Part shown: one piece after another, positions 40,865 through 49,505 of the stretch
Numbering within the stretch: position 1 is the first letter of the stretch
Layout of the letters: each line of letters starts with the position of its first letter
The notes under the pieces: model-generated
Databases searched by the model: none
Seen by the model: only the letters and a program-made list of their open reading frames with translations
Told to the model about the DNA's origin: nothing
Program-made: the position numbers and the translations under genes
DNA from: an uncultured Desulfovibrio sp.
GTDB taxonomy: Bacteria > Desulfobacterota > Desulfovibrionia > Desulfovibrionales > Desulfovibrionaceae
DNA length: 51,324 bases
Direction of reading: 5' to 3'
NCBI GenBank assembly: GCA_947038175.1
Contig: CAMQVJ010000009.1
Coordinates: 1-51,324, forward strand

Positions 40865-42679
40865 TTAGGACTTTCGATATAAAGAAACACCGTCTAGTGA
40901 TGTTAGATTATAAGCACAAAAAGGTATGAGTTTGTTTTGTCTATCATACACATGCACGCAACATCTTTGCAATCGTTTTAAATCAAGCGTGTGCACATCT
41001 TGAAACGCCATGCACGTTACGCTAAAAGTTTGATTTCTTGCTCGATTAATAAATGCATCAAATGCATCGGGTGCACCGGGTGCATCGGGTTCATTCTGTT
41101 CATCTTTTCTGATATTTTCATCTATGGTATTTGGATTGTTTTCGCTATCAAGCTTTTCGCTATCAAACTTTTTGCTAGGCATCTCTTTTTGAGGTGATCC
41201 TTGCCAAGAACGTATTATGGATTCTATGGATCTTTCTGGTGCATCATCAAATCTGTCATCACTGATAGTCGCATAATTGCCATTATTTTTAGTAGTGGCT
41301 TCAGTATCTTTTTCTGTGCCTGTTTTGGTATTTAGCGTGCTATTTAGTGTGGTATTTAGTTGGGCATTAACCTGTTTTTTCTTCACAGGCATGTCACAGG
41401 CGCAATCCGCTTCTGCTCGTATATACTGCAATGTTCCGTCAGCAGTTACATAATATCGACAGTGAAAAGAGCACAGCGTGTGTTCGCAACTAGATGGCAA
41501 AGCATGCTCCACTTTAATCATTCCATTACTTTGTTGTGATAATTTTGTTATGACTTCTGGTAAAGTGATATGTGTTCTTTTTCCATGAAAAATATTGCGC
41601 CCTGAAAGGGTCATGGGTTGAAAATGCACTCCACGCACGGTTGGGAAAAATGAAAGCCCAAATCGCAACATATCACCAAGTTTATCATCATTCACATCGG
41701 CTGCTACTACGGAAACTAAAACCACAGAAAGGCCTGCTTTTTTGCAATTTTCTATGGCTTTGATTTTTGTTTCAAGAAGCGCTTGTCCGCGCAATTGTAT
41801 ATGAATGGCATCTGTATCGCCGTCACATTGCAGAAAAACCCAAGATAACCCTGCTTCTTTGAGTTTTTTTGCTAAATTTTCATCTTGAGCCAATAGCAAT
41901 CCATTAGAATTTAGTTGCACTGCACCAAAAAGTTGGCTAGCCGTTTGCACTACTTCTATGAGATAAGGGTAAAGGGTTGGTTCTCCGCCCGATAATTGCA
42001 AAACAATAGAACCCGCTTGTTTATGTATCCATGCTAATTGTTCACGCACTTCATCAAGAGAAAGAAAATCCGTGTTTGTGTTTGTTTTTTCTGTGCTTTT
42101 ATTGTCATTTATATTTGTGGCGTTAGCAAAACAAACAGGGCAATGCAAATTACAAGCATGCGTAAGTTCAAGTAAAACAGTGCATGTTCGTTGCCCGTGC
42201 TGAGCGCATAAACCACAATTGTGTGGGCACTCTTTAGGTAATGCATTAACAAATTGGTTAGAAAATGATTCGGAAAATGTAGGTGACAATGCATCAATAA
42301 GAGGGTTTTTTGCGTAAGATTCTAAGGCTTCCAAACTTTTTGTGGATTGACTTGATGTCGCCGCTGTCCATGTTTCAAAATCAGGTCCACCACGCCAAAC
42401 AACCGCTTCAAATTTTCCATGTTCTTCACATACTTTTGATAAAATAATTTCGCTATTGGAAAGATTGTTTTCAGCATTTGACGAACTGCTTTTAAGAGGA
42501 TAATTTCGTAAATTTTCCTGCGCTAAATCCGTGCGTGCTGAATTTTCCTGTGCTAAATCCGTGCGTGCTGAATTTTCCTGTGCTAAATCCGTGCGTGCTG
42601 AATCTATTTGTATTAAATTTGCATTGATACTTTTAAGGCAAACAGGGCAAACACTTTTTGTTTTACGCAAAATTTTCAT
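40865..42679 (-). CDS. Radical SAM protein of the MOP accessory cluster
   Basis: A 604-residue radical SAM protein. The cluster motif is in LTHACNLHCPVCFAN (C-x3-C-x2-C, near residue 175), with LQLSGGEPTLY as the GGEP motif. A CxxC at the N-terminus (SVCPVCLKS, residues 11 and 14) matches the position that is selenocysteine in some relatives; I recall the family name TrsS. It is Cys here. The frame is open to 42799, but ATG 42679 with AAAGGA just upstream is preferred. It carries a threefold 10-residue repeat near the N-terminus and Thr/Asn inserts near 400-440. The substrate is unknown. Confidence 0.83.
   Translation of the reverse strand: MKILRKTKSVCPVCLKSINANLIQIDSARTDLAQENSARTDLAQENSARTDLAQENLRNYPLKSSSSNAENNLSNSEIILSKVCEEHGKFEAVVWRGGPDFETWTAATSSQSTKSLEALESYAKNPLIDALSPTFSESFSNQFVNALPKECPHNCGLCAQHGQRTCTVLLELTHACNLHCPVCFANATNINDNKSTEKTNTNTDFLSLDEVREQLAWIHKQAGSIVLQLSGGEPTLYPYLIEVVQTASQLFGAVQLNSNGLLLAQDENLAKKLKEAGLSWVFLQCDGDTDAIHIQLRGQALLETKIKAIENCKKAGLSVVLVSVVAADVNDDKLGDMLRFGLSFFPTVRGVHFQPMTLSGRNIFHGKRTHITLPEVITKLSQQSNGMIKVEHALPSSCEHTLCSFHCRYYVTADGTLQYIRAEADCACDMPVKKKQVNAQLNTTLNSTLNTKTGTEKDTEATTKNNGNYATISDDRFDDAPERSIESIIRSWQGSPQKEMPSKKFDSEKLDSENNPNTIDENIRKDEQNEPDAPGAPDAFDAFINRARNQTFSVTCMAFQDVHTLDLKRLQRCCVHVYDRQNKLIPFCAYNLTSLDGVSLYRKS
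42511..42600. repeat. Three 30-bp tandem repeats inside the radical SAM gene
   Basis: The units 42511-42540, 42541-42570 and 42571-42600 are identical except for one base. On the coding strand each encodes SARTDLAQEN. They keep the frame and follow the N-terminal CxxC. Confidence 0.95.
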
Positions 42680-42713
42680 GCATTCCTTTACAATCAATAT
42701 ATAAACAAAATTT

Positions 42714-43214
42714 TTAGTTTCGTCCTTCGCTGGGGTTGATATTGTATTCTTGTAGTAATTGTAAACATTTATCCCATGTTTTAGCAATGAGAGAGCCACA
42801 GCGTTCTTGGTTCATACTGCGTATTGGTGCAGATGGATTTCCTGTACCCTTTAGGTCTGCATTCAAGTCAGTCAAACCCAAAATAGAATCACAAGTATTA
42901 TCACAGCCAACACAGACTTCTTTATCAAACCATGTAAGCAAAGCCTCCATGAGCAAAGCTTCTTCTTGCATAGCTTGTTCATAATCATTGCCCTTAGCGC
43001 TATACATAGATAAAAGGCATAATCCACCCGAAAGCGCACCGCAGATTTGTCCAGAATTACCCACACCTTGCGCTAATGCACTCATAGCGCGCACTAACGG
43101 CTCGCTTTCTTCCCCCTCTTTACCCATTAGGCGCAGTGCACCTATTATCAATATTTGCGCGCAAGTGTAGCCTTTGCTACCAAGCTCAAGCACCATAATT
43201 TGTGTTTCATTCAT
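42714..43214 (-). CDS. C_GCAxxG_C_C family protein of the MOP cluster
   Basis: A 166-residue redox-type protein. The defining segment is YTCAQILIIGALRL, then GQICGALSGGLCLL, and a later CVGCDNTCDSI pair with RCGSLIAKTWDKCLQLL. The name refers to this cysteine pattern. The equivalent Desulfovibrio gene (I recall a DVU_1555-type family) is next to mop. It may bind a metal or an iron-sulfur cluster; the role is unknown. It lies 34 bp before the radical SAM start. Confidence 0.85.
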   Translation of the reverse strand: MNETQIMVLELGSKGYTCAQILIIGALRLMGKEGEESEPLVRAMSALAQGVGNSGQICGALSGGLCLLSMYSAKGNDYEQAMQEEALLMEALLTWFDKEVCVGCDNTCDSILGLTDLNADLKGTGNPSAPIRSMNQERCGSLIAKTWDKCLQLLQEYNINPSEGRN

Positions 43215-43458
43215 AGTTACCTCAATAGTTTTACCACAAAGCTCTTATTATATTATATGGGGTTCCACTCCACGTTCCCTGTCCCTGACTTTGGGGCATG
43301 ATGCTCGTGACCTCTATTTAATTAAAAAGTTTTGAAAGGGTTGGGGGTTTGGGGGAAGGGAAAATTTCTTCAGAAGTTTCCCTTTCCCCCAAGAAAAACA
43401 AAATTTTATATTCTTCCAAACCAAACCAAACCAAACCAAACCAAAACAAAATTCTATT
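43215..43458. other. Spacer with REP-like copy, hairpin and CCAAA repeat
   Basis: No gene. From left to right: a degenerate copy of the GGGGTTCCAC...GGGGCATGATGC repeat (43258-43312); a long hairpin with one bulge (GGGGGAAGGGAAA at 43351-43363 with TTTCCCTTTCCCCC at 43377-43390); and six CCAAA units in a row (43416-43445). Confidence 0.7.
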
Positions 43459-43671
43459 TTATTTATCTTCCAGTATTTTTTCCACTTCACGCATTTTACC
43501 TAGAGCGAGTTCTGGTGGAATAAAAGTAAAGCCACATTTCACACATCGCGGTAGTTCCACCTGAAAATTACTTCCCATATAGCTTATATCTACAGGCATG
43601 CGTTGTAAGGTAGATTGACAATTTTGACATTGCCACCCTTCGCCCGTAATTTCTTTTAGTTCCGCTCTCAT
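43459..43671 (-). CDS. Two-CxxC redox mini-protein of the MOP cluster
   Basis: A 70-residue zinc-ribbon-like or rubredoxin-like protein with two cysteine pairs (QCQNCQST and PRCVKCGFTFIP). I recall a DVU_1557-type redox protein family with this size and position. Its ATG overlaps the stop of the 822-residue oxidoreductase (ATGA), so the two are co-translated. It is a candidate electron carrier or metal site for that protein. Confidence 0.85.
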   Translation of the reverse strand: MRAELKEITGEGWQCQNCQSTLQRMPVDISYMGSNFQVELPRCVKCGFTFIPPELALGKMREVEKILEDK

Positions 43672-46136
43672 GCTTTTCCTTCCTGTTTACCTTGTTGGCA
43701 ACATGGCATTTCAAAGTTTGGCAAAGCGCCTTCACCGTCTACCCCAGGCACAATCATGCGGTGGCAATAGGCATCGAAAATATGATAAGAGCCATCATTT
43801 TCTTTTTTGTATTCCACCCAATAACTTACTTGTCGAGGACGGAATGAGGCAAGGTGATGCCCTGTTTGTGAATTATAAAAAGATGCGCCTTTTTTTTCAG
43901 CTTCGGCCAATACTGCAACAAGGTCAGAGCGCAGTATGCGTCGTTCATTCAATATATTTTCCACTTCTGCGCTGATGTGTAATTGCATGCTGTCTGCTTG
44001 TTGCAAAGTGTGTTTTTTCTGCATATTATTAAAACTCTCTCCCCATATTTGCTTTAATATGGTGCTTCTAAACGTTAAACGCCTGTCTTGTCGTTCAAAA
44101 AGACTTAAAAAAGATGTTTCTATGGATTTTTCGAGTGAAATATCTTGGCTTGTCGGAAAAGCAATTTCTAAAACATGCAAACAGTTTTTATGCATTTTTT
44201 GCATGCGTTCTCTACAAATAGCGCAATATACTAATAAAGCATCATCCGTATCTGCTTGTCTTTCTTGCACAAAACATTCTGTGTTTTGAGGGTGCGCTTC
44301 AGAAGCTAAGCCACCAAAACCACAGCATCTTGTCATTTCTTTACCAAATTCTAATTCCGCATAATTTTGCTTCAGATTTGATAAAAATTTTCGTAAACCA
44401 GTTTGCATGGCAGGGGCGTCCCTAGAAGAACAAGGGTCGTGTATGGATAAAACATGCTGAAATGGGTTTTTGAATTTTTCGGGTAAGGGCATATCAGCCA
44501 AAATTTCCCATAAACTTATTTGAGGGATTTCTGGGCAATGGGTATGGAAAAATTCAGAACAAGAAGCGCAGGCAAATATATAGCGAGGTTTTCCTGCTTC
44601 TTCCCAATTGTTTTTGAATGTGTTGATAGTTGCTTGCATATATTCATCTTTTCTTGCCCATGCAGCAGGAATGCCACAGCAGGCAAAATGAAATCCTACG
44701 CCACCCGTTAAATGCTTTTGAATATGCTCGTAGGCTGAGATAACTTGGTCTGGTAATACGGCAGGTAATTGGCAACCAGGAAAAAACATATAGGCACTTA
44801 TGTTGTGGTTAACTTGGTGTTTGTAAAACTGCACGGCATCGGAATTGCTGGAAAACATATCTTCTAACGCAAATTCATGGGCCGAGGGGGGCATGCGTTT
44901 TGTTTCTACCATTTCACGCCGTGCAAGGGCGAAAAATTCTCCCATATCAAGTTTTTGTGGGCAAATTTTTGCACAAAGTCCGCATTGTGTACAGGAATTA
45001 ATCATAGTATTTGCTTGGCGTAATCCGTGCACAACAGAAAGATTATTATAAACTTCACGTAAGTATTTTTTGGGATATGCTTTATATCGTGCAAGAAATG
45101 AGCATTGCTTCACGCACTCAAGGCATGTGCATTGTATGCAGCGCAAGGCTTCTTTTTGTGCTTCGTCCACTTCGGGGAATAAAGGTTTTTCGGGTGCGAT
45201 ATAGGGCGATGGGCTTATATTATCTAAATTTGTGTAGAGTTTTGTTTCATAGGTTGCTTCTTTTTCTCTTGCTACTTCTGGCGCAACCCCTTGTAATATT
45301 CTATCAATTGAGCCAGCAGCTTTTTTTCCATCTGCCATACTTTGTATAAAACTAAAATCTTTTTCTACCCAGCCACCCGCTAAAATTTTGGGGTTTTCTG
45401 TCACTAAGGTTAAGGGCTTATCTGTATAGGAGCCATTTTTTTTGTCAAGATTAAACGAAGACGCCGTAACCGTGCTATCATCCAAGCCGAGATATACGGC
45501 ATCAAAGTCTGTTAAAGCATTATGTATCCAATTATCATCAAATTTATTGCATTTAGAAAATTCCACACGTACAATTTTTAGTTGAGAAATCGCGGTTTCC
45601 ATAGCACTTTTCAGGGTGGATTCAGAATCGCCTGTGCGTAATTGGTTTGTATGTAAAGATTGGTTCGACAATTGGTTTGGTGACAAATTCGTGCTATTAT
45701 TTATGATATCATTGCCTATTTCTTGCGTATGGCAAAGATGCACCAAGTGACCTTTTTTTCCTAATTCCCATGCTAGAACTAAACTTGAAAGACCAGCACC
45801 AGCCACACATATTTTTTTACCCGATTCAGGTAAGGGCATAACTTTGGTGGGTTCACTATTTAAAATACATGCCCGCTCAAGAAGAGGCATATTAATGCCA
45901 TCATCAATAGAAGCTCTTTTACATGCATTTTGGCAAGGGCCTTCACATAGGTATGCCGTAATACAAGAAAGAGGTAAAACCCTATCTAATTGTTGGCGGG
46001 CTTTAGTTATTTTGCCTTCCGCCATTAATTGTATGAATGTTTTTGCCTCCACATGCAAAGGGCAAGAGCTCTGACAGGCAGGGGCTTCTTCTTGTACACA
46101 CAAAGCTTCAAAATCACGTAATACTTGCTGATCCAT
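43668..46136 (-). CDS. FAD/4Fe-4S oxidoreductase with CCG domains
   Basis: An 822-residue multi-domain redox protein. Domains in order: an N-terminal Fer4_20-type cluster region (ACQSSCPLHVEAKTF..LCEGPCQNACKR); a Rossmann FAD domain (KKICVAGAGLSSLVLAWELGKKGH) with an Asn/Ser/Leu low-complexity insert near residues 150-175; a dicluster 4Fe-4S ferredoxin region (CIQCTCLECVKQC and CTQCGLCAKICP); and two cysteine-rich CCG domains (FACCGIPAAW..CASCSEF and RCCGFGG..CAICRER), as in heterodisulfide-reductase-like proteins. It is probably an electron-transfer partner in the MOP cluster. Confidence 0.88.
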   Translation of the reverse strand: MDQQVLRDFEALCVQEEAPACQSSCPLHVEAKTFIQLMAEGKITKARQQLDRVLPLSCITAYLCEGPCQNACKRASIDDGINMPLLERACILNSEPTKVMPLPESGKKICVAGAGLSSLVLAWELGKKGHLVHLCHTQEIGNDIINNSTNLSPNQLSNQSLHTNQLRTGDSESTLKSAMETAISQLKIVRVEFSKCNKFDDNWIHNALTDFDAVYLGLDDSTVTASSFNLDKKNGSYTDKPLTLVTENPKILAGGWVEKDFSFIQSMADGKKAAGSIDRILQGVAPEVAREKEATYETKLYTNLDNISPSPYIAPEKPLFPEVDEAQKEALRCIQCTCLECVKQCSFLARYKAYPKKYLREVYNNLSVVHGLRQANTMINSCTQCGLCAKICPQKLDMGEFFALARREMVETKRMPPSAHEFALEDMFSSNSDAVQFYKHQVNHNISAYMFFPGCQLPAVLPDQVISAYEHIQKHLTGGVGFHFACCGIPAAWARKDEYMQATINTFKNNWEEAGKPRYIFACASCSEFFHTHCPEIPQISLWEILADMPLPEKFKNPFQHVLSIHDPCSSRDAPAMQTGLRKFLSNLKQNYAELEFGKEMTRCCGFGGLASEAHPQNTECFVQERQADTDDALLVYCAICRERMQKMHKNCLHVLEIAFPTSQDISLEKSIETSFLSLFERQDRRLTFRSTILKQIWGESFNNMQKKHTLQQADSMQLHISAEVENILNERRILRSDLVAVLAEAEKKGASFYNSQTGHHLASFRPRQVSYWVEYKKENDGSYHIFDAYCHRMIVPGVDGEGALPNFEMPCCQQGKQEGKA

Positions 46137-46148
46137 AGCGTTACCTAT

Positions 46149-46218
46149 TTTTTCTTATTCTTTTCTTGTTTTTTCTTATTCTTTTCTTATTTTTTTTATT
46201 TTTTATTTTTTATTTTTT
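46149..46218. repeat. T-rich low-complexity tract
   Basis: Repeats of TTTTTTCTTATTC and TATTTTT units lie just upstream of the FAD/4Fe-4S gene. On its coding strand this is an A-rich leader. It may unwind easily, but no function is shown. Confidence 0.6.
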
Positions 46219-46617
46219 AATATATTTGATTATGATTTTTATGTGGGGTTCCACCCCACACCCGCAAGGGGCATGATGCCCCTTGACCCCGCACTAATTG
46301 CAATAATTCTTTAGTATACTATTTTTTCAGAAAAATGGGCTTTTCTTTTCGAAAAAAATACTCTTGCCGAAGGCTATTTATGCATGACATATTCAAAAAT
46401 ACCCCGATACAATGCATAATATATTTGATTATGATTTTTATGTGGGGTTCCACCCCATACCCGCAAGGGGCATGATGCCCCTTGACCCCGCACTAATTGC
46501 AATAATTCTTTATTATACTATTTTTTCAGAAAAATGGGCTTTTCTCTTCGAAAAAAATACTCTTGCCGAAGGCTATTTATGCATGACATATTCAAAAATA
46601 CCCCGATACAATGCATA
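46219..46617. repeat. 199-bp tandem duplication with GGGGTTCCACCCC hairpins
   Basis: Unit one (46219-46417) and unit two (46418-46616) differ at about three bases. Each contains the hairpins GTGGGG/CCCCAC and GGGGCAT/ATGCCCC. Each ends with half of the mop terminator (ATACCCCGATACAATGCATA). A diverged relative of the core is at 43258-43312. No gene is present between 46137 and 46660. Confidence 0.92.
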
Positions 46618-46640
46618 ATACACTGCATCGGGGTATATTA
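46596..46640 (-). terminator. Terminator of the mop gene
   Basis: On the minus strand ATACCCCGAT pairs with ATCGGGGTAT (46599-46608 with 46627-46636), extended by CA/TG pairs, and TTTTTGAAT follows. It is placed 20 bp after the mop stop. It implies that the accessory genes downstream use another promoter or read-through. Confidence 0.82.
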
Positions 46641-46660
46641 ATATACCTAAAATGTATGGG

Positions 46661-49378
46661 TTATTTTTTCTTTAATGCTTCTAAAACCGCTTCAGGACGT
46701 GCAGGGATTCGTGTTAAACGTGCTCCACAAGCATTATTGATAGCATTCAATATTGCAGGGTGTCCTGAGGTAAGTGGAAGTTCACCAACACCAGCAGCAC
46801 CAAATGGACCAAATTCACGTTCTTCTTCAAAATACTGCAGTTCGATATTATCAGGAATATCTTTAACTGTAGGTATTCCTGCTCCAATCATGGTAGAATG
46901 CTTGCTGATATCTTCAAAGTCTTCGCTGAGTGCTAGACCGATACATTGAGCAATACCACCGTATAATTGGCCATCAACCACAAGACGGTTGTTGATTTTA
47001 CCAACGTCAGCCATCAAAGTCATTTTGTTTACTGCTGTTTTACCAGTGGACAATTCAACAGTAACTTCGGCCATAAATACGCCGTACATGTATACTTTGA
47101 AAGGCTCGCCTTGCCCCTTGTCATCGCAGTGTGTACCAGGAATGGTATAAGTACCATCATATCTAGTTGGCTTTTTAGCTGCCACTAATTCATCATAGCT
47201 CATGTAACCGCCAGATTTTTTGCATCCTTCTAGCATATTTTCACAAGCTACACGAATAGCATTACCCGTCACAACTTGTGAGCGAGAACCACCAGCAGGC
47301 CCTGAGTTAGGAGTTTTTTCTGAGTCAGGCCATGTAAAGCGAAGCTTAGTAGCGTCTACTTTCATTGGGCGTAAAGCTTCATGAGCGGTACCAATAGCAC
47401 CAGAATCAGCGCCTTGACCATGATCTTCCCATGCTGTTCCGACTGTAATTGTACCATCGGCATGCATTTCTACATAAGCAGAGGAGGAGTCAGGACCATC
47501 AAGACCGCAACCATATACGCCAATTGCGATGCCAGCACCTTTTTTATGTGTAGCTGTTGATTGAGCCTTTGCAGTTTCAAGGGCAGTTTTATATTTAGGA
47601 CGCATAGCATCAAGCATAGCAGGCAATGAATAAGAGTCAGGAGCTTGTCCACTATTATTTTTGCTGCCCTTTCTGTATACGTTTTTATAACGCAACTCTA
47701 ATGGATCCATGCCTAATTTCTCTGCAAGTCTGTCCATCAACAATTCTGAAGATAGGTAACATTGAGGAGAACCAAAACCACGAAATGCAGAACCCCATGC
47801 ATGGTTTGTACAAACAGTACGGCCTTGACCGCGCATGTTTGGAATATCATAACCAGCACCGATGAATTGCACACCACGCAAGGTGAGCAAATCGCCAAAT
47901 TCTGAATATGGACCGTGGTCTACGTCATAATCTGTTTCCATAGCCAACAGTTTACCAGCTTTATCAGCAGCAAAACGAGTGGTGATATAGAAAGGAGAAC
48001 GCTTACCTGTGTATTGCTGTTGTTGGCGATAGGTATAGCGTAGGAACGTAGGACGTCCTGTTGCTATGGTTGCAACACCAACGAGAGCTTCCATGGTAGG
48101 ACTAAATTTGTAACCAAATGTTCCGCCCATAGGGTTAGCAGTGATAACCAAGTTTTCAGGTTCAACACCTAAGCCTGGTGCAATCATGTACACATGTAAA
48201 TGAACGCCAATGGATTTTGAGTGAATATGTAATTTACCATCATCAGAATAGTATGCAAAACCTACATCAGGCTCTATTGGCATATGAGGTTGACGACTGG
48301 AAATAACGCTTTCTTCAACCACAACATCAGCTTTAGCAAAAATTGGCGCAGTATCATCACCTTTTGCTAAATCTTGGGTGAAGTATGTGTTTGGTGTTCC
48401 TGGATGAATTTCAATAGCATCAGGGGCTTTAGCCGCTAGCAAGTTCATGTATGCTGGTAATGGCTCAAGATCCACTTTTACTTTTTCTGCAGCAGCAACA
48501 GCTTCTTCATAGGTGTTTGCGCATACCATGGCAAGAGTATCACCATATTGAAAAACTTTAGTATCACAAAGTATAGGTCTGTCCCAACCGTCGCCTTTAT
48601 TGCTAGGGAAGGTAATAAGGCCAGTAATACGGTTTTTACCTTTAACATCTTTATGGGTAATAACCTTAACAACACCAGACATTCTTTCAGCTTCTGAGGT
48701 GTCAATTTTTTTGATATTTGCATGAGATACTTTGGCTTGTACCAACGCAATATGCAAAGCATCTTTTGGTAATTTTAAACCAAGGTCAGCACCATATTCA
48801 AGAAGGCCAGTTACTTTTGCTACAGCTGTTGGTCTAGGGAATTTGCTACCCCAAATACGGCCATCAGCAGGCATAACGAAGTCGAGATCTGTTGCTGGAA
48901 TTTCACCGCGTAAAACTTGGGCTGCTGCCATAACTGCATCGGTTAATGGAACATAACCAGTACAGCGACAGATATTACGGTGTTTTTGAAACCATTCACG
49001 AACATCATCACGAGTTGGGCTTTTGTTTGCATCAAGTAAAGCTTTCGCAGAAACGATAAAACCAGGAGAACAGAAACCACATTGCGCTCCGCCGTATTTA
49101 ATCCATGCGCGTTGAATCGGATGTAAATTTTCTGGTGTGCCAATGCCTTCAATGGTAGTAACCTGTGCATGCTCAGGAACTTTACTCATTTTTACGATAC
49201 AGGCTCTAACAACTTTGCCGTCCATAATAACAGAACAGGCTCCACATTGCCCTTCACCACAACCAACCTTTGTGCCCGTTAAGCCTAATTGCTCACGCAG
49301 AACCGTTGATAAAGTAGCTGAGGACTTTGCAAAAACGTTACGTTCAACACCATTCACGCAAAAAATTTTCTGAATCAT
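46661..49378 (-). CDS. mop: Molybdenum aldehyde oxidoreductase (MOP, xanthine oxidase family)
   Basis: A 905-residue enzyme that oxidises aldehydes to carboxylic acids with molybdopterin cytosine dinucleotide and two [2Fe-2S] clusters. The cluster ligands are Cys40, 45, 48 and 60 (plant-ferredoxin type) and Cys100, 103, 137 and 139, the same numbers as in D. gigas MOP. The molybdenum-site segments include SAFRGFGSPQCYLS, TVGTAWEDHGQGADSGA and GVGELPLTSG, with the catalytic Glu at 866. There is no FAD domain, as in MOP. AAGGAG lies before the ATG. Location is cytoplasmic. It heads the accessory gene cluster after the molybdopterin-binding gene. Confidence 0.96.
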   Translation of the reverse strand: MIQKIFCVNGVERNVFAKSSATLSTVLREQLGLTGTKVGCGEGQCGACSVIMDGKVVRACIVKMSKVPEHAQVTTIEGIGTPENLHPIQRAWIKYGGAQCGFCSPGFIVSAKALLDANKSPTRDDVREWFQKHRNICRCTGYVPLTDAVMAAAQVLRGEIPATDLDFVMPADGRIWGSKFPRPTAVAKVTGLLEYGADLGLKLPKDALHIALVQAKVSHANIKKIDTSEAERMSGVVKVITHKDVKGKNRITGLITFPSNKGDGWDRPILCDTKVFQYGDTLAMVCANTYEEAVAAAEKVKVDLEPLPAYMNLLAAKAPDAIEIHPGTPNTYFTQDLAKGDDTAPIFAKADVVVEESVISSRQPHMPIEPDVGFAYYSDDGKLHIHSKSIGVHLHVYMIAPGLGVEPENLVITANPMGGTFGYKFSPTMEALVGVATIATGRPTFLRYTYRQQQQYTGKRSPFYITTRFAADKAGKLLAMETDYDVDHGPYSEFGDLLTLRGVQFIGAGYDIPNMRGQGRTVCTNHAWGSAFRGFGSPQCYLSSELLMDRLAEKLGMDPLELRYKNVYRKGSKNNSGQAPDSYSLPAMLDAMRPKYKTALETAKAQSTATHKKGAGIAIGVYGCGLDGPDSSSAYVEMHADGTITVGTAWEDHGQGADSGAIGTAHEALRPMKVDATKLRFTWPDSEKTPNSGPAGGSRSQVVTGNAIRVACENMLEGCKKSGGYMSYDELVAAKKPTRYDGTYTIPGTHCDDKGQGEPFKVYMYGVFMAEVTVELSTGKTAVNKMTLMADVGKINNRLVVDGQLYGGIAQCIGLALSEDFEDISKHSTMIGAGIPTVKDIPDNIELQYFEEEREFGPFGAAGVGELPLTSGHPAILNAINNACGARLTRIPARPEAVLEALKKK

Positions 49379-49505
49379 TTCAAACTCCTTGAAAAAAGTT
49401 TACAATACAGTAAGGCGTTAGGATATTTTATGGATATTCATAAAAAATGTTAGCGTATCTTCCTCGTTCTGTGCTCTGCTGGATTAAATTTATTTTTTGT
49501 TAAAT

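Noticed and set aside
43332-43564. Plus-strand frames over the CCAAA repeat
   Set aside because: Low-complexity translation (NQTKPNQTK) and overlap with the supported minus-strand redox gene.
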